A DNA stretch of 6,227 nucleotides from Reyranella sp. (lineage in GTDB: Bacteria; Pseudomonadota; Alphaproteobacteria; Reyranellales; Reyranellaceae), in assembly GCA_030679805.1 (NCBI GenBank), contig JAUXST010000270.1, positions 1 through 6,227 of the forward strand, in the 5' to 3' direction. Below the pieces are notes generated by a model, which saw nothing but the letters and a program-made list of their open reading frames with translations, searched no databases and was not told the origin of the DNA. The position numbers and the translations under genes are program-made. Positions 1-4,888 of this stretch are shown piece after piece. Position 1 is the stretch's first letter. Each line of letters starts with the position of its first letter.

Positions 1-830
1 CAGTTGGAGATGGAATAGAAGATCGCGGTATTGGCCTCGCCCGGGTCGCTGGTCTCGGCACGCGCATCGAGCAGGCGCTGCACGTTGCCCGCCAGGCCAT
101 GGACCAGCGCCACCTCGACGAAGATCAGCGGCTCCTCGGGCATGCGAGGGTGGAAGAAAGCGAAGCAGCGCCGGTCGGAATCGAGTCGGTTTTTCAGGTC
201 ACGCCAGGAACGGATGGCGTGCACGGCCTCGTAGGCCACGAGCTTTTCCAGGAGCGCGGCGGGCGCCCGCCAGTCGATTCGCACCAGGTCGAGGAAGCCG
301 ACGTCGAACCAGGCGCCGAGCAGGGGCCGGAGGTCCTCGCTGAGCGCCCGTGCGGCGGCATCGCTCCTACCAAGCGCCAGCAGCTCGGCACGCAGGTCGA
401 CCACGAACTTCACGCCCTGCGGCACGCCCACGAACTCGCGCAGCAGCCGCACCGCCGGCGGCTCCAGCGACCGGCGCAGCGTCCACGCCGGCTCCTTGGA
501 GGCGCGCCAGCGCTCGACCTCGGCCATGGCGGCGTCGCGTGGCAGGCCGTAGTTGTGGGCGAGCGTCAGCAGGAATTTCTTCCGGCCGGCGGGCGAGAGC
601 GAAAGATAGGCCTGCCCCAAGTCGGCCGCCCGGCCGCGCCGCGCCGTCTCGCCGCCCTTGCCCGCCAGGCAGGCGTCGATGCGGTTCTTCAGGCGCGGGA
701 TGTCGTCGTCGGGCAGGTCGGGACGGAGCGGGGCGCCCACCACCTCGCGCGCGCCGCGGGCGGTGTCGATGAAGGCGGTGCGCAGGCGTTCGAGCGTGCG
801 GCCGGCGGTATTGGAGAACGGAAGAGGCAT
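1..830 (-). CDS. matA: Malonyl-CoA decarboxylase, N-terminal 276 residues (runs off the left edge)
   Basis: Malonyl-CoA decarboxylase converts malonyl-CoA to acetyl-CoA and CO2, either to use malonate or to control malonyl-CoA levels. The frame is open from the ATG at 830 to base 1 with no stop. Residues 1-190 are the helical N-terminal part (for example LTLAHNYGLPRDAAMAEVE near 89-106). Residues 221-275 carry the family signature FAFFHPRMPEEPLIFVEVAL followed by AIFYSIS, a serine-containing segment that in known enzymes belongs to the GNAT-like catalytic domain. The family is usually roughly 430-490 residues, so about 170-200 residues, including the catalytic histidine region, lie outside the window. 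No clear Shine-Dalgarno precedes the ATG; the start rests on it being the first ATG after the kinase gene. The gene follows the sensor kinase gene by 56 bases on the same strand. The name matA is by analogy with the rhizobial malonate operon; no matB or matC is visible here. The family call is firm, the pathway role is inferred. Confidence 0.9.
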   Translation of the reverse strand, partial: MPLPFSNTAGRTLERLRTAFIDTARGAREVVGAPLRPDLPDDDIPRLKNRIDACLAGKGGETARRGRAADLGQAYLSLSPAGRKKFLLTLAHNYGLPRDAAMAEVERWRASKEPAWTLRRSLEPPAVRLLREFVGVPQGVKFVVDLRAELLALGRSDAAARALSEDLRPLLGAWFDVGFLDLVRIDWRAPAALLEKLVAYEAVHAIRSWRDLKNRLDSDRRCFAFFHPRMPEEPLIFVEVALVHGLAGNVQRLLDARAETSDPGEANTAIFYSISN

Positions 831-886
831 GCGCCGATTATGTCACGGCGAACGTGTCACTCCAGTGGCGAGGCGTGAACGGGCCT

Positions 887-2020
887 TCATCCTTGATGTC
901 GCAGGCCGGCATCGGTCGCCGGGTCCGCGCAGGGGAAGGTGACAGTGAAGCAGGCGCCTCGACCGGCGGGATTGGCGTCGGTCGAAAGTCGCCCTTCGAG
1001 CTGCGCCACCAGGACAGTCACCACCTTGATACCGAGGCCACTGCCCTTGAGCCGGTCCGCGGCGAAGCCCTCCGGCAGGCCGTCACCCTGGTCGAGGATG
1101 CAGAGTTCGTGATGCCCCGCCGCTCCCGCCCTGAAAGTGACCTTGATCGGTCCGGCACCATGCTTCTTCGCGTTGGTCGCGAGTTCGTTCACGATGAGAC
1201 CGATCGCCAGGACTTGCGTCGTCGGGACGCTGGCTTCCGTACCCTCGACGTCGATGGCGACATCGAGGACTTCCGAGAGTTCGCCGCACAGCCGGCGCAG
1301 ATAGGCCAGGATCGACACGCACTCGATCGATTCATTGGCGGAGAAGTTCCGATGCACGCGCGCTACGGCCAGGACTCGATTGGCGGCGATGGCGAGTTGC
1401 TGTGCCGTTTCGGGTGCCTGTGTGACCCGGCTCTGCAGGTTCAGTAGGCTCGCGACCAGCTGCAGGCTGTTCATGGCGCGGTGATCGACTTCGCTGGCCA
1501 GGATATCGGCCCGCGCGGCGGCGGTGCGGGCGGTCAGGCGCAGTTCCATCCGATCGGTGACGAGCGCGGCCAGTGTCGCGAGATGGCGAAGCGATTGCTC
1601 GTCGACCGCCCGGGGCTGATGATCGATCACGCAGAGCGCGCCCAATTCGTGTCCATCGTGGGTGATCAGGGGCGCGCTGACGAAGAAGCCGACGCCGAAT
1701 TGACCGCGGATCAGCGTCTCCATGGTGGAGACGGCCGTCTCCGGACCCCAGCGAACTTCGCTGCTGTCGAGACCGTGGTGCGACTTGAACCACAGGCGGT
1801 GACCGTCGAGGAAGCTGACGATCGCGATGGGAGCATCGAAGAGATCGGCCGCCAGCGCCGTGATGCGGTCGAACGCGGCCTCGGGCGGCGTGTCGAGGAT
1901 CTCGTAGCGTTTCAACAACGCGAGACGAAGGATTTCGTTGTCTGGCGGGGAGCGTATCGGCGGTGAGGGTTTGACGAGATGCAACATGACGGGTCCCCTT
2001 GCTCGGGCACCGCGGTGCAT
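887..2020 (-). CDS. GAF-domain sensor histidine kinase, HisKA_2 family, with a shortened GAF domain
   Basis: A 377-residue soluble sensor kinase with no membrane segment or signal peptide, so probably cytoplasmic. Residues 30-52 (LRLALLKRYEILDTPPEAAFDRI) are the usual lead-in to a GAF domain, which covers about 46-160 and ends in SAPLITHDGHELGALCVIDHQPR. Residues 177-196 (EVDHRAMNSLQLVASLLNLQ) form the HisKA_2 dimerisation helix with His180 as the likely phosphoacceptor. The ATPase domain shows the N box NELATNAKKHG (278-288), DQGDG (310-314) and GSGLG (326-330). Compared with typical GAF domains of this type, the stretch between HHGLDSSEVR and the SAPL strand is about 20 residues short. The ATG at 2020 has GGAG 8 bases upstream. 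A second ATG at 1987 (MLHLVKP) has AGGGG upstream and is also possible. No response regulator lies in the window, so the partner and the sensed signal are unknown. It lies 99 bases downstream of the Crp/Fnr gene, same strand. Confidence 0.88.
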   Translation of the reverse strand: MHRGARARGPVMLHLVKPSPPIRSPPDNEILRLALLKRYEILDTPPEAAFDRITALAADLFDAPIAIVSFLDGHRLWFKSHHGLDSSEVRWGPETAVSTMETLIRGQFGVGFFVSAPLITHDGHELGALCVIDHQPRAVDEQSLRHLATLAALVTDRMELRLTARTAAARADILASEVDHRAMNSLQLVASLLNLQSRVTQAPETAQQLAIAANRVLAVARVHRNFSANESIECVSILAYLRRLCGELSEVLDVAIDVEGTEASVPTTQVLAIGLIVNELATNAKKHGAGPIKVTFRAGAAGHHELCILDQGDGLPEGFAADRLKGSGLGIKVVTVLVAQLEGRLSTDANPAGRGACFTVTFPCADPATDAGLRHQG

Positions 2021-2078
2021 CTCACTTTCTCCATTTTGCGGAACCCCACAAACATTAGCAGCCGGGAGGGGCTTGAGT

Positions 2079-2092
2079 CTGTCCTCTATTGA
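2079..2092 (+). repeat. 14-base element, copy 1 (between the Crp/Fnr gene and the kinase gene)
   Basis: CTGTCCTCTATTGA on the plus strand. It matches, with one difference (13/14), the minus-strand sequence at 2850-2863 on the other side of the Crp/Fnr gene, so the two copies are inverted around that gene. This copy lies in the 99-base gap upstream of the sensor kinase gene, about 59 bases before its ATG. Its function is unknown; a shared protein-binding site or a remnant of a past insertion are both possible. Confidence 0.45.
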
Positions 2093-2119
2093 CCACTGCC
2101 CGGTACGCGGCGGCGGGCG

Positions 2120-2818
2120 TCAGGCGTCGTCGCGCAGCAGGACGCTCAGCAAGGAGGTGTGAATCTGCAGGTGGCCATTGTAGCTGATGAAGCCCAACTT
2201 CCTGAATTTGTTCATGAAATGGCTGACGCGCGGGCGCGTGGTGCCGATGATCTCGGCCAGCGTCTCCTGGCTGATGGGCGCCGTTATGGGCTGCGGGCCT
2301 CCTTCCTTGCCGAAGTTCGCCAGCAACAGCAGCGTCCGGGCCAGCCGCTTTTCGCTCGAGTTGAAGAGCTGATCGATCAGATCCTCCTCGACGCGGCTGT
2401 TGCGGGTCAGCAGATGGGCGATGAACAGCTCGCCGAAGGACGGTTCGGCGTGCAGGACGCGGATCATCTCGGCCTTGCCGACCCGGGTGACTTCGCTGTC
2501 GACCATGGCCTTGGCCGTCGCCAGACGCAGCGGCTGACCGATCAGGCATCCCTCGCCGAAGAACTCGCCCGGCCCCAGCAGCGCCACCACCGCTTCCTTG
2601 CCTTGCTTGGACGCGACGACGATCTTGATCTTGCCCTTCTGGATGTAGAAGACGGCGTCGGCCGGACTCGACTGTAGAAAGACAACACCGCCCTTGCGGT
2701 ACTCCGCCACGCTGCGACCGTGACTCACGGTGGCGAGAAACGCCTTGGGATCGAAGGTGGGTTGGGCTTTCTTCGCCAGTATGACCAGCCCTTTCGGCAC
2801 GGAAATGCGCCGGTGCAT
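2120..2818 (-). CDS. Crp/Fnr family transcriptional regulator
   Basis: A 232-residue DNA-binding regulator of the Crp/Fnr superfamily. Residues about 35-145 form the cyclic-nucleotide-binding-type beta-barrel (VFYIQKGKIKIVVASKQGKEAVVALLGPGEFFGEG), with a phosphate-binding-cassette-like segment at 84-101 (GEFFGEGCLIGQPLRLATA). The long dimer helix is about 128-152, and the C-terminal winged helix-turn-helix is about 158-228 with recognition region SQETLAEIIGTTRPRVSHFMNKF (183-205). I see no N-terminal cysteine cluster of the Fnr type, so an iron-sulfur oxygen sensor is unlikely; whether it binds cAMP cannot be read from the sequence. The length is typical. The ATG at 2818 has GAGG 9 bases upstream, but a TATAAT overlaps this ATG, so the true start could lie further in (a GTG at 2800 is in frame). 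The gene sits 46 bases after the alkA stop, and its upstream gap contains a Crp/Fnr-type box that suggests autoregulation. The targets are unknown. Confidence 0.9.
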   Translation of the reverse strand: MHRRISVPKGLVILAKKAQPTFDPKAFLATVSHGRSVAEYRKGGVVFLQSSPADAVFYIQKGKIKIVVASKQGKEAVVALLGPGEFFGEGCLIGQPLRLATAKAMVDSEVTRVGKAEMIRVLHAEPSFGELFIAHLLTRNSRVEEDLIDQLFNSSEKRLARTLLLLANFGKEGGPQPITAPISQETLAEIIGTTRPRVSHFMNKFRKLGFISYNGHLQIHTSLLSVLLRDDA

Positions 2819-2821
2819 TAT

Positions 2822-2840
2822 ACGCCGCCTCAGGGGGCGT
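2822..2840. repeat. 19-base imperfect inverted repeat just before the Crp/Fnr gene
   Basis: Plus strand ACGCCGCCT-C-AGGGGGCGT: two 9-base arms around a single base, 8 of 9 pairs matching. It ends 4 bases before the annotated ATG of the Crp/Fnr gene and abuts the Crp/Fnr-type box. It could be a second protein-binding site. As RNA it has almost no loop, so a protein-binding palindrome is more likely than a hairpin. Confidence 0.35.
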
Positions 2841-2853
2841 CGACACTATTCAA
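2840..2853 (-). promoter_or_regulatory. Candidate Crp/Fnr-type operator upstream of the Crp/Fnr gene
   Basis: On the minus strand the bases read TTGA-ATAGTG-TCGA, 7 of 8 matches to the half-site pattern TTGA-N6-TCAA recognised by many Fnr/Dnr/FixK-type proteins. It is centred about 28 bases before the annotated ATG of the Crp/Fnr gene, in the short gap after alkA. Autoregulation is inferred from position only. Whether this regulator recognises that pattern is not known. Confidence 0.35.
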
Positions 2854-2863
2854 AAGAGGACAG
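2850..2863 (-). repeat. 14-base element, copy 2 (upstream of the Crp/Fnr gene)
   Basis: CTGTCCTCTTTTGA on the minus strand, the inverted partner of the element at 2079-2092. Its TTGA end is the first half-site of the Crp/Fnr-type box at 2840-2853. It begins 2 bases past the alkA stop codon. Confidence 0.45.
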
Positions 2864-2864
2864 G

Positions 2865-3497
2865 CTACGGCCTCTCCAGCGCCCGCCACAGGTACCAGCT
2901 CGCCACCGTGCGGTAGGGCCGCCATTTCTCGCCGGCCTTCTCCAGCGCCTGGGGCGAGGGCAGCACGCGCTTTCTAAATGCCTTCGCATAGGCCTTGCGC
3001 AGGCTGTAGTCGTCGAGCGGCAGCACGTCGGGACGGCCGAGGCGGAACATCAGGAACATCTCGGCGCTCCAGCGGCCGATGCCGCGCACCTTGACCAATC
3101 GCTCGATCAGCTCGGCGTCGGCGAGGGCCTGAGCCTCTTCCATCGTCGGCAGTTCGCCGCCCGCCACGCGGCGGGCCAGGTCCTGGACCGCCAGCACCTT
3201 GGCGCGCGACAGCCCGCATCCGCGCAATTTCTCGTCGGGCGTCGCCAGGATGTGGCGCGGCGTGAACCCCGCCGTCGCACGTGGGAAAAGCGCCTCGACG
3301 CGGCCGTGGATCGTGGCCGCCGCCTTGTTGGAAAGCTGCTGGTAGACGATGGCCTCGGCCAGCGCGCCGAACAGGCTGCGCGAGATCTTCAGCTCCATGC
3401 GGAACGGACCGACCGCGTCGATGATCGCCGCCAGCGCCGGGTCGGCGGCCTTCAGATGTGCGACGGCCTTGGCGGGCTTGAAGGGAAAGCCGGTCAT
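2865..3497 (-). CDS. alkA: DNA-3-methyladenine glycosylase II (AlkA type, HhH-GPD superfamily)
   Basis: A 210-residue base-excision repair glycosylase that removes alkylated bases such as 3-methyladenine from DNA. The helix-hairpin-helix is at about 134-143 (LVKVRGIGRW), followed by the GPD-type loop VLPLDDYSLRKAY (158-170). Asp163 lies exactly 20 residues after the Trp of GRW, the same spacing as catalytic Asp238 after Trp218 in E. coli AlkA. The segment ALAEAIVYQQLSNKAAATI (45-63) is typical of the family. It is a short form without the N-terminal TBP-like domain of E. coli AlkA (282 residues), as in many bacterial homologues. The ATG overlaps the ogt stop codon (ATGA, bases 3494-3497), which indicates translational coupling. 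No separate Shine-Dalgarno is visible; the preceding bases encode the Gln-rich tail of Ogt. The pairing with ogt strongly supports a role in alkylation repair. Confidence 0.92.
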   Translation of the reverse strand: MTGFPFKPAKAVAHLKAADPALAAIIDAVGPFRMELKISRSLFGALAEAIVYQQLSNKAAATIHGRVEALFPRATAGFTPRHILATPDEKLRGCGLSRAKVLAVQDLARRVAGGELPTMEEAQALADAELIERLVKVRGIGRWSAEMFLMFRLGRPDVLPLDDYSLRKAYAKAFRKRVLPSPQALEKAGEKWRPYRTVASWYLWRALERP

Positions 3498-4048
3498 TGC
3501 TGTTGCTGGGCGAACAAGGGCCCTGCGCCGACGGCGGGGGCGCCCTCGATCTCCAGCATGCGCCGCTTGGTCGAGACGCCGCCATTGGCTGAAAAGCCAC
3601 CCATCTTGCCGTCGGCGCCCAGCACGCGGTGGCAGGGCACGATGATGGCGACGGGATTTCGGCCGAGCGCCTGGCCGACTTCGCGCGATTCGTGCGGGAC
3701 GCCGAGGCGCTTGGCGATCTCGCCATAGGTCATGGTGCGGCCGGGCGGAATGGTGCGCGCCACCTCGTACACCTTGCGGTGGAATTCCGGCGCGGCGTCG
3801 AGGTCGAGCGGAATGTCGGCGAGATCCGCCGCCTCGCCCTTCAGCAGCCCCAGCACGCGCTCGATGGCGCGGCCGACGCCGGGCGGCGGCGCGCTCTCGA
3901 CCGCGTCGGGCCAGCGCCGGCGCAGGCGGGCACGCGTCGCGTCGGCCGTCGATTCAGGCAACTGCAGCCCCGCGATGCCGCGCGGGCTCCAGGCGAGGCC
4001 GCAAGTGCCGATGGGTGAGTCGAAAAGGGCGAAACCTTGGGTGGTCAT
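3494..4048 (-). CDS. ogt: Methylated-DNA--protein-cysteine S-methyltransferase (O6-alkylguanine repair)
   Basis: A 184-residue suicide repair protein that transfers the alkyl group from O6-alkylguanine in DNA to its own cysteine. The active-site motif is IVPCHRVLG with acceptor Cys139. The DNA-binding helix-turn-helix region is TYGEIAKRLGVPHESREVGQALGRNP (107-132), including the arginine finger in SREVGQALGRNP. The following GGFSANGGVSTKRRMLEIEG is the usual C-terminal family end. The N-terminal ribonuclease-H-like domain covers about 5-85. It has no AraC-type or metal-finger N-terminal part, so it is an Ogt/Dat-type enzyme rather than an Ada regulator. The protein ends in four glutamines. 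The ATG at 4048 has GGAG 11 bases upstream. It is the first gene of the leftward cluster, divergent from the toxin-antitoxin operon across 93 bases, and is coupled to alkA by a 4-base overlap. Confidence 0.95.
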   Translation of the reverse strand: MTTQGFALFDSPIGTCGLAWSPRGIAGLQLPESTADATRARLRRRWPDAVESAPPPGVGRAIERVLGLLKGEAADLADIPLDLDAAPEFHRKVYEVARTIPPGRTMTYGEIAKRLGVPHESREVGQALGRNPVAIIVPCHRVLGADGKMGGFSANGGVSTKRRMLEIEGAPAVGAGPLFAQQQQ

Positions 4049-4106
4049 GGCGGCACGTTCTCCCTAACCGGTAATCCCGTCAAGTCGGGCTTGCGTCATC
4101 TGAGGA

Positions 4107-4135
4107 TTGTCAAAGTGGCTACGCGTCGCTACTTT
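4107..4135 (+). promoter_or_regulatory. Promoter of the toxin-antitoxin operon (leaderless start)
   Basis: TTGTCA (4107-4112, 5 of 6 to the -35 consensus) is followed after exactly 17 bases by TACTTT (4130-4135, 3 of 6 to the -10 consensus). TTTAAT (4133-4138) overlaps as an alternative -10 with a longer spacer. Six bases separate TACTTT from the antitoxin ATG at 4142, so transcription should begin on or next to the A of ATG. No Shine-Dalgarno is present before this ATG, which agrees with a leaderless message. Confidence 0.5.
4112..4135. promoter_or_regulatory. 24-base palindromic operator of the toxin-antitoxin operon
   Basis: The left arm AAAGTGGCTACG and right arm CGTCGCTACTTT match at 10 of 12 pairs with no spacer (pattern AAAGTnGCnACG and its mirror). 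The palindrome includes the last base of the -35, fills the spacer and covers the -10 of the antitoxin promoter. Phd/YefM antitoxins normally bind such palindromes at their own promoter with help from the toxin, so this is the likely autoregulatory operator. It lies 63-87 bases before the divergent ogt ATG and could affect that gene too. Confidence 0.6.
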
Positions 4136-4141
4136 AATTTC

Positions 4142-4432
4142 ATGAGGATCGTCGGCATCAAGGCACTGAAAAACCAGCTCAGCGAGTACGTCCGGGCGGC
4201 TGCTGCGGGAGAGACGGTATTGGTGACCGACCGCAACCAGGTCGTCGCCGAACTCGTTCCACCCACCTCCGGTCGCAGTACGACGCCAAGCGACGCGTTG
4301 CTTGCCGACGCGGTTCGCCAGGGTTGGGTCTCGCCGCCGCCGTTGGCGGCCAGCGGAGCGCCACCGCGCCGGCCCGTCGCGCGGTTCGACGAGATCCTGG
4401 ACGAACTGCGCGACGACCGCGACGGCCGTTGA
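4142..4432 (+). CDS. Type II toxin-antitoxin system antitoxin, Phd/YefM family
   Basis: A 96-residue antitoxin that should bind and block the PIN toxin encoded next to it and repress the operon. The N-terminal half (MRIVGIKALKNQLSEYVRAA, then GETVLVTDRNQVVAELVP to residue 40) is the classic Phd/YefM DNA-binding and dimerisation fold. Residues 41-75 are Pro/Ser/Ala-rich and probably flexible. The tail RFDEILDELRDDRDGR is charged and helical in character, as expected for the part that wraps the toxin. I chose the ATG at 4142 because the Phd domain begins right there and the promoter points to it. An in-frame ATG at 4037 would add 35 residues lying inside ogt and the promoter region, and is rejected. 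The stop codon overlaps the toxin start (TTGA, 4429-4432). Confidence 0.88.
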   Translation: MRIVGIKALKNQLSEYVRAAAAGETVLVTDRNQVVAELVPPTSGRSTTPSDALLADAVRQGWVSPPPLAASGAPPRRPVARFDEILDELRDDRDGR

Positions 4433-4815
4433 TCTACCTCGATACATCGGCCGCCTTGGCACATATGCTCGCCGAGGATCGCGCACCGCCTCTGTCGCTG
4501 TGGCAGCAGCCTCTCATTGCGAGCCGGCTGCTGGAATACGAGATGTGGACGCGTCTGCATGCCCGAGGGCTGGGACGATCCCATGGCGAGGAGGCCCGGG
4601 CGTTGATCGGGCGCGTCGCCCTGATCGAACTCGCCCCGCCGATCCTGGCGCGCGCGCTCGATCCCTTTCCAATGGCGGTCCGCACTCTCGATGCCCTCCA
4701 CCTGGCTTCGATCGAGTTTCTCCGCATGCGCGGCCAGACCGTCGAGCTGGCCACCTATGATGAACGCCTGTTGGCGGTAGCGCGCGCCATGGGCATTCCG
4801 GTCTTTCCTCTCTGA
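4429..4815 (+). CDS. vapC: PIN-domain toxin, VapC-like ribonuclease
   Basis: A 128-residue PIN-domain protein, the likely toxin that cuts RNA (often tRNA or rRNA in this family) with Mg2+ or Mn2+ when its antitoxin is lost. The N terminus (M)IYLDTSAALAHML is the standard PIN strand with Asp5. Further acidic site residues are Glu38 in SRLLEYEMWTRL, Asp88 in RTLDALHLASI and Asp111 in ATYDERLL, so the four-residue site looks intact and the protein should be active. The start is TTG at 4429, overlapping the antitoxin TGA by 4 bases. The first upstream in-frame ATG (4324) would add 35 residues encoded inside the antitoxin gene and without PIN character. No Shine-Dalgarno is seen, so translation is probably coupled to the antitoxin. 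The cellular target cannot be told from the sequence, and the symbol reflects the family only. btaA follows on the same strand. Confidence 0.88.
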   Translation: MIYLDTSAALAHMLAEDRAPPLSLWQQPLIASRLLEYEMWTRLHARGLGRSHGEEARALIGRVALIELAPPILARALDPFPMAVRTLDALHLASIEFLRMRGQTVELATYDERLLAVARAMGIPVFPL

Positions 4816-4888
4816 CTTCGACACCGTCATCAAACTGGCACCTGCTTCGGGTACGTTCCTCCAGTTGAATTGGACCGGAGTCGCTGGA

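Noticed and set aside
836..860. CATAAT six bases before the malonyl-CoA decarboxylase ATG, and two TGTCAC copies 14 bases apart, as promoter or operator
   Set aside because: No -35 fits at the right distance and two 6-base copies are weak evidence; noted only as a possible leaderless start.
99..878. Open frame of 259 codons on the plus strand opposite malonyl-CoA decarboxylase
   Set aside because: The opposite strand encodes clear malonyl-CoA decarboxylase motifs. The plus-strand product is low-complexity Arg/Gln/His-rich and matches nothing I know.
2038..2066. GGAAC on the plus strand in the gap before the kinase gene as an EcfG-type stress promoter
   Set aside because: No CGTT follows at 16-18 bases, and the plus strand there leads into no gene.
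2850..2877. Possible intrinsic terminator at the end of alkA (AGAGG, 11-base loop, CCTCT then TTT on the minus strand)
   Set aside because: Only a 5-base stem with a competing inner hairpin and a very short T run; too weak to call.
2730..3728. Open frame of 332 codons on the plus strand opposite alkA and ogt
   Set aside because: It crosses two firm genes on the other strand and has no domain character; it is a GC-driven shadow.
4085..4113. Perfect TTGACA on the minus strand (4113-4108) as the -35 of ogt
   Set aside because: No acceptable -10 hexamer lies 16-18 bases downstream. The TTGACA is largely the complement of the toxin-antitoxin -35.
4037..4141. N-terminal extension of the antitoxin from an upstream ATG
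   Set aside because: It would lie in the ogt start and the promoter/operator region. The Phd fold begins at 4142.
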